Shown: positions 50,443 through 59,584, numbered from the stretch's first letter. The stretch: DNA of 64,000 nt from Enterocloster bolteae (GCF_002234575.2 NZ_CP022464.2:1488001-1552000), one strand, 5' to 3'. Translations and numbers: made by a program. The notes: generated by a model not told the origin, from the letters alone.

Positions 50443-51412
50443 GACAGGAAAGGAATGGTATGCCATGAAGGGCAGGAATAATACATGGACAGATATGGCT
50501 GCTGCCGCTGCTTTTGCAGCGGTACTGGGAATCAGTGCCTTCTGGGGGCAGCATGACAGGGCCTATGACCAGGCAGGAACGGCGGGCAGCGCTTATGGCC
50601 GGATGTATAACCAGGCAGGTCCGGCGGATGAAGATGGCGGTCCCGTGGGGAAGGCCGGGGCTTATCCAGGTACCGCAGGGGCTGCGCAGGCGGCAGAAGG
50701 CGCAGGGGAGGATCTGGCCCGGACGGGAGGGAAAGACGCAGAGATCCTTCCGGATGTGACAGAATCCCAGAAGGCGGTTCTGGACAAAATCATAAATGCA
50801 TTAGAGACGCGGGATTTGGAGACTGCCGCCCAGGTCATGGACAGCGGTGAGGAGGAGCTTGTGACTCTGTTTTATGAGGTCATGGATGGGGCGCGGTATC
50901 TTTATGACGGCCGGTCATTCAGCCAGTCCATGGAGGGTGAGGGGCTGGTCCTTACCATGCCTAAGACCCTGTATTACGGTACCTTTAAGGGCGGCAGGCC
51001 GGAAGGGGAATGTACGGCCCTTCAGGTGGTTGAACTGGATGCCCCCAGGTATGATTACTCCCAGGGATTGTGGAAGGATGGGAAGATGGAGGGCCTGGGC
51101 CATACAGGATACTGCTATTATGAGACCAGCCCGGAAGGGGAAGCCAGGGATGTGTGCAAGACAGGAAGGTTTTCCGGTGACAGGCTGGAGGGAGAGGTAA
51201 CCTATACCACCCTGAACCAGGAGGGAGAGACATCCACCTGGAAGCTGGAAGTAAAGGACGGTACGGTACAGTTAGATGACCGTTGGATCTATATAGAGGA
51301 ACGTGGGGAGTATCAGCTTATGTCCCAGGAGGATGACAGCCATGCCTACATCATGGATGAGAAGCTGGCTGACCAGCCTGTGTGGATTAACCTTCTGGCC
51401 TGGGAGGAATAA
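50441..51412 (+). CDS. MORN-repeat-like exported or membrane-anchored protein
   Basis: A 323-residue protein with an N-terminal hydrophobic segment (about residues 18-34, a signal anchor), a low-complexity Gly/Ala/Glu linker (35-105) and a C-terminal beta-rich domain with MORN-like units: YYGTFKGGRPEGECTALQ and YSQGLWKDGKMEGLGHTG, then GRFSGDRLEGEVTY. MORN units usually mediate membrane or protein contacts. Function unknown. Start ATG 50441 or 50465; AAAGGA lies upstream of the latter. It follows a MocR-type gene by 93 bp. Confidence 0.65.
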   Translation: MTGKEWYAMKGRNNTWTDMAAAAAFAAVLGISAFWGQHDRAYDQAGTAGSAYGRMYNQAGPADEDGGPVGKAGAYPGTAGAAQAAEGAGEDLARTGGKDAEILPDVTESQKAVLDKIINALETRDLETAAQVMDSGEEELVTLFYEVMDGARYLYDGRSFSQSMEGEGLVLTMPKTLYYGTFKGGRPEGECTALQVVELDAPRYDYSQGLWKDGKMEGLGHTGYCYYETSPEGEARDVCKTGRFSGDRLEGEVTYTTLNQEGETSTWKLEVKDGTVQLDDRWIYIEERGEYQLMSQEDDSHAYIMDEKLADQPVWINLLAWEE

Positions 51413-51485
51413 AGGAGTCAAAAAGAGTTAAAAAGAAGAAAAAAAAGAGTAAACGGATAAATGAAATACAGAATAAAGTGCCAAA

Positions 51486-51526
51486 AAACTTCGGGAACAT
51501 GAACTGTCATGCTCCCGGAGTTTTTC
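51486..51526. terminator. Bidirectional terminator between converging genes
   Basis: ACTTCGGGA (51489-51497) pairs with TCCCGGAGT (51513-51521) around an inner CATGA/TCATG stem; A-run before and T-run after. Confidence 0.8.
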
Positions 51527-51572
51527 TGTTTTATACTGTTTTGGTTCATTTACATGGTCCTAAACCGCTGTG

Positions 51573-52184
51573 TTATTCCAGTGTATCTTCCTCAATGATA
51601 GCGGTAGAGCGGCCTGCTTCCGATTTCTCAGGCTCCTCGCTGCTGTCGTCGTAATCATCTTCCGTAAGATCTCCTGAATCATAGGAGGAGCTGCCGTCCA
51701 TGCGGCGGTAATCATAGAGGTCGTCCTCGTCCACATAGTCGTCGTCCAGAAAGCCCTCATCTTCAAACAAATCAGAATCATCATCCTTATCCCTGGAGTG
51801 CTCATCCATGAAATCCGCTTTCTTTGTCTTCACGGTCTGCAGAGCAATCTGAGCCGTGTCCACGGCAGCGGAAACCGCCTCATGGGCCGTGTCCGACAGC
51901 AGGCTTCCGGCATCCTTAAGGACATTCTTCGTTGCCTGGGCCATATCTTTGGCAGCCACCTTGAATTCGTCCTTGCTGGAGGAAAGAGAGATGTAATTGC
52001 GGTCCAGGCTGCGTGTATCAATGGTGCGATCTGTCCCGTCCTCGTCGCCATCCTCGAATTCCCGGAAATCCTTTTCCAGCTCCCTGTGGTATGTCTTATA
52101 CTGAAGTACGTAGGAAACGCCGGCAGCTACAGCACCGGTTACTGCTGCAAATGCCACGAATTTACCCCAACCTTTCTTTGCCAT
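51573..52184 (-). CDS. Acidic membrane-anchored hypothetical protein
   Basis: A 203-residue protein with a short basic N-terminus (MAKKGWGK), one hydrophobic segment (about 9-27), a helical middle (70-130) and a very acidic C-terminus (Asp/Glu/Ser-rich from about 125). The N-terminal layout resembles YtxH-type envelope proteins but the match is weak. ATG 52184 is chosen because AAAGGGG precedes it; the longer frame upstream overlaps a region before groES. It is divergent from groES. Function unknown. Confidence 0.6.
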   Translation of the reverse strand: MAKKGWGKFVAFAAVTGAVAAGVSYVLQYKTYHRELEKDFREFEDGDEDGTDRTIDTRSLDRNYISLSSSKDEFKVAAKDMAQATKNVLKDAGSLLSDTAHEAVSAAVDTAQIALQTVKTKKADFMDEHSRDKDDDSDLFEDEGFLDDDYVDEDDLYDYRRMDGSSSYDSGDLTEDDYDDSSEEPEKSEAGRSTAIIEEDTLE

Positions 52185-52322
52185 GCCAAAAACCCCTTTC
52201 TTGTAATGGTGATGCATAAAAGCTCCCCTATGGGTCATATTATGCCTTATTGTTATTATTGTAATACGAATGGAAAAAAAAAGAAACAGCAAATTGTAAA
52301 AAAACAATAAAATTAAAAGAAA

Positions 52323-52349
52323 TTAGCACTCAACTCTTGACAGTGCTAA
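52323..52349 (+). promoter_or_regulatory. CIRCE element (HrcA operator)
   Basis: TTAGCACTC-N9-CAGTGCTAA matches the CIRCE inverted repeat with one mismatch in the right arm (C for G at 52341). It overlaps the -35 of the groES promoter, which is typical of HrcA repression of groESL. hrcA is not in this window. Confidence 0.92.
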
Positions 52350-52365
52350 TAACTGGTGATATAAC
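52337..52365 (+). promoter_or_regulatory. groESL promoter
   Basis: TTGACA (52337-52342) and TATAAC (52360-52365) with a 17-bp spacer; the -35 lies inside CIRCE. Confidence 0.85.
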
Positions 52366-52446
52366 ATATCATGTGAGCAAAAGAAAGTAGTAAGGAAAAA
52401 AATCAAGAAAGAAAAATCAGAATATCGAGCAAGGAGGAATTCAATT

Positions 52447-52731
52447 ATGAAGTTAGTACCATTGTTTGACAAGGTAGTGTTAAAGCAGTTAGTTGCAGAA
52501 GAGACAACGAAGTCCGGCATTGTCCTTCCGGGGGCAGCCAAAGAGAAGCCGCAGCAGGCAGAGGTCATTGCAGTGGGACCAGGCGGAGTTATTGACGGCA
52601 AGGAAGTAACCATGCAGGTTAAGGCCGGCGACAAGGTAATCTACTCCAAGTACTCAGGAACAGAAGTAGAGATTGAGGATGAGAAGTACGTTATCGTAAA
52701 GCAGAACGATATCCTGGCAGTTGTTGAATAA
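52447..52731 (+). CDS. groES: Co-chaperonin GroES
   Basis: A 94-residue chaperonin-10 that caps the GroEL cavity. The N-terminal KLVPLFDKVVLKQLVAEETT, a mobile loop with KSGIVLPGAAKEKPQQAEV (hydrophobic IVL tripeptide that contacts GroEL) and KVIYSKYSGTEVEI are typical. It is followed by groEL 43 bp later and both are under CIRCE control, so expression should rise with heat or folding stress. Confidence 0.97.
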   Translation: MKLVPLFDKVVLKQLVAEETTKSGIVLPGAAKEKPQQAEVIAVGPGGVIDGKEVTMQVKAGDKVIYSKYSGTEVEIEDEKYVIVKQNDILAVVE

Positions 52732-52774
52732 TAAATAAAACAGTAGAACATAGAATATTGGAGGTTGATGAAAG

Positions 52775-54397
52775 ATGGCAAAGCAGATTAAATATGGCGT
52801 AGAAGCCCGCAAGGCACTGGAAGCAGGCGTTAACCAGTTAGCAGATACTGTACGTGTGACCCTTGGACCGAAGGGACGCAACGTTGTCCTGGATAAGTCC
52901 TTCGGCGCTCCGTTAATTACAAACGACGGTGTTACCATTGCAAAGGAAATCGAGCTGCAGGATCCATATGAGAACATGGGCGCACAGCTGATCAAGGAAG
53001 TTGCTTCCAAGACCAACGATGTGGCCGGAGACGGTACCACCACAGCAACTGTTCTGGCTCAGGCCATGGTAAACGAAGGCATGAAGAATCTGGCAGCAGG
53101 CGCAAACCCAATCGTTCTGAGAAAAGGTATGAAGAAGGCTACAGATGCAGCTGTGGAAGCTATCAAGAAGATGAGCAAGCCGATCAACGGCAAAGAGCAG
53201 ATTGCAAGGGTAGCTGCCATCTCTGCTTCCGATGATGAAGTGGGAACCATGGTAGCAGACGCTATGGAGAAGGTTTCCAAGGACGGCGTCATCACCATTG
53301 AAGAATCCAAGACAATGAAGACAGAGCTTGACCTGGTTGAAGGTATGCAGTTTGACAGAGGTTACCTGTCCGCTTATATGTGCACAGATATGGATAAGAT
53401 GGAAGCTAACTTAGACGATCCATACGTGCTGATCACCGATAAGAAGATCTCCAACATCCAGGATCTGCTTCCTCTGCTGGAGCAGGTTGTTAAGATGGGC
53501 GCAAGACTTCTCATCATCGCTGAGGATGTGGAAGGCGAAGCACTGACCACCCTGATTGTAAACAAGCTGAGAGGCACATTCAACGTAGTGGCTGTGAAGG
53601 CTCCCGGCTACGGCGACAGAAGGAAAGAGATGCTGCAGGATATCGCTATCCTGACAGGCGGCACTGTTATCTCTGAGGAGCTGGGCCTGGATCTGAAGGA
53701 TGCAACCATGGAGCAGTTAGGACGTGCAAAATCCGTTAAGGTTCAGAAAGAGAACACCATCATCGTTGACGGCATGGGCGACAAGGATGCCATTTCCGCA
53801 AGGGTATCCCAGATTCGCAAGCAGATCGAGGAAACCACCTCTGATTTTGACAGAGAGAAGCTGCAGGAGCGTCTGGCTAAGCTGGCAGGCGGTGTAGCCG
53901 TTATCCGTGTTGGCGCTGCAACCGAGACAGAGATGAAGGAAGCTAAGCTTCGTATGGAAGATGCGCTGAACGCCACAAGAGCAGCCGTAGAGGAAGGCAT
54001 CATCGCAGGCGGCGGTTCTGCTTATGTACACGCAGCAGGAGAAGTGAAGAGTGTTGCTGACGGACTGGAAGGCGATGAGAAGACCGGCGCCAGAATCATC
54101 TTAAAGGCTCTGGAGGCTCCTCTGTACCACATCGTGGCCAACGCAGGACTGGAAGGCTCCGTTATTGTAAATAAGGTAAAAGAATCCTCTGTAGGCCACG
54201 GCTTTGACGCTTACAAGGAAGAGTATGTGGATATGATTGAAGCAGGCATCCTGGATCCTGTAAAGGTTACAAGAAGCGCACTTCAGAACGCAACCAGCGT
54301 TGCTTCCACACTGTTGACAACAGAGACTGTTGTTGCAAACATCAAGGAGCCGGCTCCGGCAGGCCCGGCAGCACCTGATATGGGCGGAATGTATTAA
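52775..54397 (+). CDS. groEL: Chaperonin GroEL
   Basis: A 540-residue chaperonin-60 that folds proteins with ATP and GroES. TLGPKGRNVVLDKSFGAP, GDGTTTATVLAQAM (ATP site) and the AAVEEGIIAGGGSA signature are intact. The C-terminal tail ends in GPAAPDMGGMY and is short in GGM repeats, as in many Clostridia. It has the strong terminator that follows. Confidence 0.98.
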   Translation: MAKQIKYGVEARKALEAGVNQLADTVRVTLGPKGRNVVLDKSFGAPLITNDGVTIAKEIELQDPYENMGAQLIKEVASKTNDVAGDGTTTATVLAQAMVNEGMKNLAAGANPIVLRKGMKKATDAAVEAIKKMSKPINGKEQIARVAAISASDDEVGTMVADAMEKVSKDGVITIEESKTMKTELDLVEGMQFDRGYLSAYMCTDMDKMEANLDDPYVLITDKKISNIQDLLPLLEQVVKMGARLLIIAEDVEGEALTTLIVNKLRGTFNVVAVKAPGYGDRRKEMLQDIAILTGGTVISEELGLDLKDATMEQLGRAKSVKVQKENTIIVDGMGDKDAISARVSQIRKQIEETTSDFDREKLQERLAKLAGGVAVIRVGAATETEMKEAKLRMEDALNATRAAVEEGIIAGGGSAYVHAAGEVKSVADGLEGDEKTGARIILKALEAPLYHIVANAGLEGSVIVNKVKESSVGHGFDAYKEEYVDMIEAGILDPVKVTRSALQNATSVASTLLTTETVVANIKEPAPAGPAAPDMGGMY

Positions 54398-54434
54398 TCC
54401 CCCAGACACGATATTTGATTGATAAAGTATAATT

Positions 54435-54485
54435 AAGGATGGGACACAGCACAGGAATATGTGTGCTGCTGTCCCATCCTTTTTG
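54435..54485. terminator. groESL terminator (also faces feoB fragment)
   Basis: AAGGATGGGACA (54435-54446) pairs with TGTCCCATCCTT (54470-54481), with inner AGCAC/GTGCT pairs, then T-run. The A-rich start allows it to serve the converging feoB fragment as well. Confidence 0.85.
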
Positions 54486-54516
54486 CTTTCCTGCCGTATG
54501 TGCGGGGAAGCTCTTT

Positions 54517-55257
54517 TTATACAAACAACCGGGCTACGGCTGTAAAGGCAAAGCACAGCACGATTCCGCAGACCGTAGGCACCAGGAAGGACATAACTGT
54601 CCACTTAAAACTGCCTGATTCCTTTCGGATAGTAAGAAGGGTGGTGGTGCAGGGCCAGTGCATCAGGGAGAAAAGCATGGTACTGACAGCGGTAATCCAG
54701 GTCCAGCCGTTATTTACCAGCAATTCCCTCAGCTGTGCCAGGCTGTCAAATTCCAGAAGGCTTCCCTGGGCCATGTAGGCCATGATAATGATGGGAATTA
54801 CAATTTCATTGGCAGGAAGCCCCAGGATAAATGCCATCAGAATCACTCCGTCCATTCCAAGAAGCCTTGCAAAGGGATCCAGGAAACCGGAACAATGGGC
54901 TAACAGGGTGATGCCGTTTACCTGTACATTTGCCATGACCCAGATTAAAAGGCCCGCAGGGGCAGCCACCGCAATGGCCCTCCCCAGCACGAACAGGGTC
55001 CGGTCAAAGATGGAACGGACAATCACCTTGCCAATCTGGGGACGCCGGTAAGGAGGCAGCTCCAGGGTGAAGGAAGAGGGAATTCCCTTTAACACGGTCA
55101 TGGAAAGGGCTTTGGAGACCACAAAGGTCATGCATACGCCCAGTACAATAAACAGGGTCAGGAGCAGGGCTGACAGCATGGAGTCAAAGGCTCCTCCGGA
55201 TACACCCACAAAGAACATGGAGATGATGGCGATGAGTGTGGGGAATGCGCCACCAGC
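54517..55257 (-). pseudogene. feoB: FeoB ferrous iron transporter, C-terminal fragment only
   Basis: About 247 codons of the FeoB membrane domain remain: FPTLIAIISMFFVGVSGGAF, then LELPPYRRPQIGKVIVRSIF, LGRAIAVAAPAGLLIW and LGLPANEIVIPIIIMAYM are specific for FeoB. A full FeoB has about 600-800 residues with an N-terminal GTPase; that part is absent. Similarity stops at about 55250, where the usual PCNGRFPTL reads LAGGAFPTL, and the frame then enters unrelated sequence next to the serine recombinase gene. Any TTG near 55260 is not a natural start. The fragment cannot transport iron. Confidence 0.85.
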
Positions 55258-55271
55258 CAAAAGGCAACTTC

Positions 55272-55317
55272 GCTCCGTACGACGAGTAGAGGGCTGACAG
55301 TTCCCTACTCGCCGTCG
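55272..55317. terminator. Hairpin at the recombinase stop codon
   Basis: CGACGAGTAG (from 55281) can pair with CTACTCGCCGTCG (from 55306) with a small bulge. It may end the recombinase transcript or be part of the element's end; there is no clear T-run. Confidence 0.35.
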
Positions 55318-56930
55318 ATAAAAATATGGAGATCTTTGCCATCCCAGACAATTTTCTTAACCATCAGCTTGATTAAGGTACGTTTTTCTTCGATTGCCAG
55401 TGTATGGAAATTGTCCTTGAAGCTGGACAACGCCGTGGACAGCATATCAACTTGGATTTCCCTGTCAGTTATGACGCTGACATCCTTTTGCAGACGTTTT
55501 TTTTCTTCTTTCATGGAAGCCAGTTCTTTGTCCAGTTCCATGATTCTGGCATTTACACGTTCAATGAAAGCTGTGCCTAAGTTTCCGTGTGACAGTGTGT
55601 TGATCAGGTTGTCCATCTCGCTGTTACATTTGGTGATTTTATCATCAATGATTGATAGGGGACTTTTTTGTGTCTGGCCCTGTAAATCTTGTTTCAGTTT
55701 TTCCAGCAGTTTGTAGATACCGGAATTTTCATCCGTGTACTGCATAAGGTATTCACAGACAATATCGTCCGCCTGCTGCCCGTTGAGGTTTTGACAGTCA
55801 CATAATTTTAGACCCCCACGCAGTTTGTTGTTACAAATATAGTCGTAGAGTTCACGGTTGCCTCCTTTGCCGCTTCGCTGCTTTGCGAACATCCGGCTCT
55901 GGCACTTATCGCAGAAGATTAAGCCGGACAGCAGGGAATAGTCATTATGCATGATAGCTGGTTTCGTACCTGTGGGGATGTTATCTTTTAAGATGTTCTG
56001 AATGGCTACCCACTTTTTACCGGAAATACGCCCCTTGTGTTTTCCGATAGCTACAATCCATTTATCCATACCCTGCCTTGGGGCATTTTTCTTCCTATAA
56101 TCACGTTTATTGTATGTCAGCAGACCATATTTATTGGAGCACTCGGCTTTTTCAAAGCAAACGTCCGAATGATGTTCCGTAAAGTATTCCCATGCGTCTT
56201 CATCAGCGATACAGTAAACTGGATTTTGCAGTATCTCTTTAATGCCTAACAGAGAGAATATTTTACCTGTACGTGATTTGATTCCTTGCTTGATTAAGTA
56301 TTTGCTTACTCCGGATATGCTCCGGAGTTCTAAAAACTTTTCCAGAATACAGTCGATGGTTTTAAGTTCCTCCGGATTGTCCTTTAGCTTGCAGGAAGTC
56401 TTGATTTTACCGTCAATGATGATTTCCTGTATCTTTTCAGAGGTAAATCCTGTGGGGGTAGTGCCGCCCAGCCAGCGTCCGGTCCTTGCCAGCATTAGCA
56501 TATTGTCACGGACACGCTCTGCAATCGTTTCTCTTTCCAGTTGGGCGAAAACCGAAGCTATGTACATCATGGCCTTTCCCATAGGCTTTGAGGTGTCAAA
56601 TTCTTCCTTGATACAGACAAATGAAATATTATAGCTGTTCAAGTCTTCAATCAGAGAAGAAAAGTCACTGACATTACGGCTGATACGGTCAAGGCGGTAA
56701 CAAACAACATATTCTGGTTTGTTTAGTTTTATATCACGGAGCATTTTCTGAAATTGCGGTCTGTTCGTATTTTTTGCAGAAAAGCCTTCGTCTTCATAAA
56801 CGACAATTTCCGCCTTATCTGATTCGGGGATTTTGGCTGAAATATACTCCCTGCACATTTCAATCTGGTTTTCAACGCTTTCCCCTTTACCCGTATATAC
56901 CGATTTACGGCTGTATATATAGATTCTCAA
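55305..56930 (-). CDS. Large serine recombinase (site-specific integrase)
   Basis: A 541-residue serine recombinase. The resolvase domain (about 1-150) begins IYSRKS with nucleophile Ser10 and has EDEGFSAKNTNRPQF and CYRLDRISRN. The recombinase domain follows (about 165-280), then a zinc ribbon with CDKCQSRM and later cysteines (about 345-400), and a coiled coil (about 445-505) in the C-terminal domain. Such enzymes integrate and excise mobile elements at short attachment sites. It starts with TTG, 3 bp after the stop of a small ribbon-helix-helix gene, and is probably translationally coupled to it. Confidence 0.93.
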   Translation of the reverse strand: MRIYIYSRKSVYTGKGESVENQIEMCREYISAKIPESDKAEIVVYEDEGFSAKNTNRPQFQKMLRDIKLNKPEYVVCYRLDRISRNVSDFSSLIEDLNSYNISFVCIKEEFDTSKPMGKAMMYIASVFAQLERETIAERVRDNMLMLARTGRWLGGTTPTGFTSEKIQEIIIDGKIKTSCKLKDNPEELKTIDCILEKFLELRSISGVSKYLIKQGIKSRTGKIFSLLGIKEILQNPVYCIADEDAWEYFTEHHSDVCFEKAECSNKYGLLTYNKRDYRKKNAPRQGMDKWIVAIGKHKGRISGKKWVAIQNILKDNIPTGTKPAIMHNDYSLLSGLIFCDKCQSRMFAKQRSGKGGNRELYDYICNNKLRGGLKLCDCQNLNGQQADDIVCEYLMQYTDENSGIYKLLEKLKQDLQGQTQKSPLSIIDDKITKCNSEMDNLINTLSHGNLGTAFIERVNARIMELDKELASMKEEKKRLQKDVSVITDREIQVDMLSTALSSFKDNFHTLAIEEKRTLIKLMVKKIVWDGKDLHIFIDGE

Positions 56931-56933
56931 AGA

Positions 56934-57092
56934 TTACTCACCATCCTTTTTTTGCTCAACATAGTCAGACAGAATTTTGGCGCATAAGTTGGAAAAGGTA
57001 CGCTTATCCTCTTTTGCCACTTTATCTAACTGCTGTTTTAATTCCTTTGGGATTGTTATAGGTACTCTTATGTTATTTTTAGAAACAGCCAA
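56934..57092 (-). CDS. Ribbon-helix-helix (CopG/Arc-like) protein, 52 residues
   Basis: A small gene, easily missed because it starts with TTG (57092) after GGAGGTGG. The product begins MAVSKNNIRVPITIPKEL, a beta-strand followed by KQQLDKVAKEDKRTFSNLCA and a second helix KILSDYVEQ, the ribbon-helix-helix layout of small DNA-binding proteins. It lies directly upstream of the serine recombinase and probably regulates it or helps in recombination. Repeated ACACTAT blocks in its promoter region could be its binding sites. Confidence 0.75.
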   Translation of the reverse strand: MAVSKNNIRVPITIPKELKQQLDKVAKEDKRTFSNLCAKILSDYVEQKKDGE

Positions 57093-57113
57093 ATTCTCCA
57101 CCTCCTTGTATAG

Positions 57114-57142
57114 TGTGTACCATAGTGTAACACCTTTGTCAA
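57114..57142 (-). promoter_or_regulatory. Promoter of the ribbon-helix-helix/recombinase unit
   Basis: On the minus strand TTGACA (57137-57142) is followed after 17 bp by TACACA (57114-57119). Two ACACTAT direct repeats overlap and follow the -10 and may be operators. Confidence 0.5.
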
Positions 57143-57281
57143 GGTTGTTGGATGGGTTTAGTGTTCTTTATATAAAGAATAGGGAGGAGGCGACATTGAT
57201 GGGGCTTAGCCTGTGATGAGTGCTTATAACAGAAAAGGGAAAGTGATAAATTATTCTAAAGATGTGTAGGAGAGATATAAA

Positions 57282-57380
57282 ATGATAGAACCATCGAAAA
57301 AAGATTGGAAACTTTATAGAGAAAAAATATCAGGATGGCAGGAAGATTTCATGGAAATTGGAGAGGTAAAGAGGATTTAA
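57282..57380 (+). pseudogene. Remnant of a clostridial hypothetical protein gene
   Basis: A 32-codon frame with a good ribosome binding site (AGGAGA) begins IEPSKKDWKLYREKISGWQE, which resembles the start of a larger hypothetical protein common in Clostridia. The frame ends early, so it is most likely a decayed piece. Between 57143 and 57621 I see only this remnant and a small hairpin, no intact gene. Confidence 0.45.
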
Positions 57381-57510
57381 AAGGTTACCATTTGTCTGAA
57401 AATGCAGATAGAACCGTGAAGGGACAGTGTAGCGACATATAAAGAATTGAAAGAGCTGTTGAAATGGATATCGCTGAAGGTACAATTAAGATATAATGTT
57501 ATATAGTAAA

Positions 57511-57537
57511 AGGCGCTCAGAAAATGGGCGCTTTTTA
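57511..57537 (+). terminator. Small terminator-like hairpin
   Basis: AAGGCGC and GCGCTTTTT around a TCAGAAAATGG loop (57510-57536). It lies before rhuM and may end a lost gene. Confidence 0.45.
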
Positions 57538-57621
57538 TGTTGCAAACATTTGTTTCGGAATGATAGAATAATTAAGCAAGGATACAAGTGGTGTGGAAGT
57601 AATATGAAAAGGGAGGTTCCT

Positions 57622-58632
57622 ATGGCAGACAAGGATTTTCAAATTAGGAATAGTACAATAGATTTCCTTGTATTTACAAAACAGAATTCAACAGATTCAA
57701 TTCAAGTTAGAGTACATGATGAGAATGTTTGGTTGACGCAAAAATCTATGGCACAGTTATTTGAATGTAGTATTGATAATATTTCACTGCATTTAAAAAA
57801 TATATTTAGGGACGGGGAACTAGTACCAGAGGCAGTTATCGAGGAATCCTCGGCAACTGCCTCTGATGGAAAACAATACAAAACAAAATTTTATAATCTT
57901 GACGCTGTAATTTCAGTTGGCTATAGAATTAATTCATTAAGAGCAACCCAATTTCGCCAATGGGCAACGAAGGTATTAAGAACATACACGGTGCAGGGAT
58001 ATGTACTTGATAAAAAAAGATTGGAAAATGGGCAAATATTTGACGAGGAATATTTTGAACATTTACTGGATGAGATCAGGGAAATCCGAGCAAGTGAGCG
58101 GAAATTTTATCAAAAGATAACTGACATTTACGCTACAGCAGTTGATTATTCAAAAGATGCAGTAACAACAAAGGAGTTCTTTAAGACCGTACAGAATAAA
58201 CTTCATTATGCGATTCATGGTCATACCGCTGCGGAGGTTATAGTCGAGAGGGCAGACCATAAAAAAGAACATATGGGGCTGACCACATGGAAAAATGCAC
58301 CAGGTGGAAAGATTGTTAAAGCAGATGTAAGCATAGCGAAGAACTATTTATCTCAGAGTGAGTTACAGGATTTGAATCAGTTTGTGTCAATGTATCTGGA
58401 TTATGCGGAAAGACAGGCAAAAAGGCATATTCCCATGACGATGGAGGATTGGGCAACTAAGCTGGAAGTTTTTCTGAAAATGAATGATGAGGATATTTTG
58501 CTGGATAAGGGAAAAGTTACGCATGAAATTGCAAAAGCATTTGCAGAAAGTGAATTTGAAAAATACAGGGTGATACAAGATCAATTATATGAGTCGGATT
58601 TTGATAAGTTGGTAATGAAAGTTGATTTGTAG
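57622..58632 (+). CDS. RhuM family protein
   Basis: A 336-residue RhuM-type protein. The N-terminal domain shows WLTQKSMAQLFECSIDNISL and FYNLDAVISVGYRINSLRAT, the family signature, then FRQWATKVLRTYTVQGYVLD. RhuM proteins are common in mobile islands; their molecular function is unknown and the name comes from a Salmonella island gene. ATG 57622 is chosen because GGGAGG precedes it. The gene is much more AT-rich than its surroundings, which supports transfer, and it lies between the recombinase and the truncated amidase. Confidence 0.88.
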   Translation: MADKDFQIRNSTIDFLVFTKQNSTDSIQVRVHDENVWLTQKSMAQLFECSIDNISLHLKNIFRDGELVPEAVIEESSATASDGKQYKTKFYNLDAVISVGYRINSLRATQFRQWATKVLRTYTVQGYVLDKKRLENGQIFDEEYFEHLLDEIREIRASERKFYQKITDIYATAVDYSKDAVTTKEFFKTVQNKLHYAIHGHTAAEVIVERADHKKEHMGLTTWKNAPGGKIVKADVSIAKNYLSQSELQDLNQFVSMYLDYAERQAKRHIPMTMEDWATKLEVFLKMNDEDILLDKGKVTHEIAKAFAESEFEKYRVIQDQLYESDFDKLVMKVDL

Positions 58633-58676
58633 TAAGTATAAGGATGTCAATAATAAAAATATCTATTTCATCCAAT

Positions 58677-59536
58677 CACCAGAAGGGAGAGCAGTTGACC
58701 AGAATCGATTATAATGGAACACCGGGTTACATATCATCGGAATATATAACCACCCAGGTTCCGGAGACAACGGCACTGCAGCCTCAGGCCTGTGTGGACA
58801 GCGGGGAGATAACCATGAATCCCTCATGGAAATACGCGGAGTTTTCCAAGATTCATTCGGGTGCGGCGGTACTGTACCGTTCCGAGGCAGCAAGTCCAAA
58901 GGGAATCACGGTTTGCGTCAACGTGGAGCATGGAATCAAGGGCGGCGCTTCCGTCAAGACCCAGTGTCACCCAGACGGAACTCCAAAGGTAACCGGAGGT
59001 ACCACCATGGCGGCGGCCGTGTCAGGCGGTATGACCTTTGCTGACGGAACCCCTGAGAGCAAGGTGACGCTGTCCATGGCAAAGATACTGAAGGATAAGC
59101 TGCTGGTGGCAGGATATGATGTCTGATGATCCGTGAGAGCGACGATGTCCAGCTGGACAATATAGCCAGGACCGTTATTGGCAATAATGCAAGCAATTGT
59201 CATATTGCCCTTCACTGGGACTCCATCACCAATAACAAGGGGGCTTTTTATATGAGCGTTCCCGATGTGGAATCCTACCGGAACATGGAACCTGTGAAAT
59301 CCCACTGGCAGCAGCACAACGCCCTTGGCGAAAACCTGGTGTCCGGGCTTAAAGGAGCGGGTGTCAAGATATTCTCCGGCGGTTCCATGGCCATGGATCT
59401 GACCCAGACCTCCTTTTCCACGGTGCCGTCTGTGGATATTGAGCTGGGAGATAAGGCGTCCGCTCATTCCTCCGCCACGCTGACCACTCTGGCAGACGGC
59501 CTGGTGGCTGGGGTGGACCAGTATTTTGGACAATAG
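58677..59536 (+). pseudogene. N-acetylmuramoyl-L-alanine amidase, N-terminally truncated and frameshifted
   Basis: The remaining part starts within an SH3-type domain (GEQLTRIDYNGTPGYISSEY), followed by a linker and an Amidase_3-like domain: GITVCVNVEHGIKGG, GGTTMAAAVSGG, SKVTLSMAKILKDKLLVAGY, IRESDDVQLDNIARTVIGNN, HIALHWDS and VPSVDIELGD. The signal peptide and N-terminus are missing: the upstream sequence belongs to the element. At about 59123 one base is missing, so the first frame ends in TGA (59124-59126) right after GYDV, and the rest continues in another frame. The gene cannot give a working secreted amidase. Confidence 0.85.
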
Positions 59537-59584
59537 AGAAAAGACAGAGAAAATCATGATTTGAATTTAGGAACAGAAGGAGGG

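Noticed and set aside
55241..55320. A natural TTG start of a short FeoB-like protein at 55260
   Set aside because: FeoB similarity stops at the junction and no ribosome binding site is present; the fragment is best explained as truncated.
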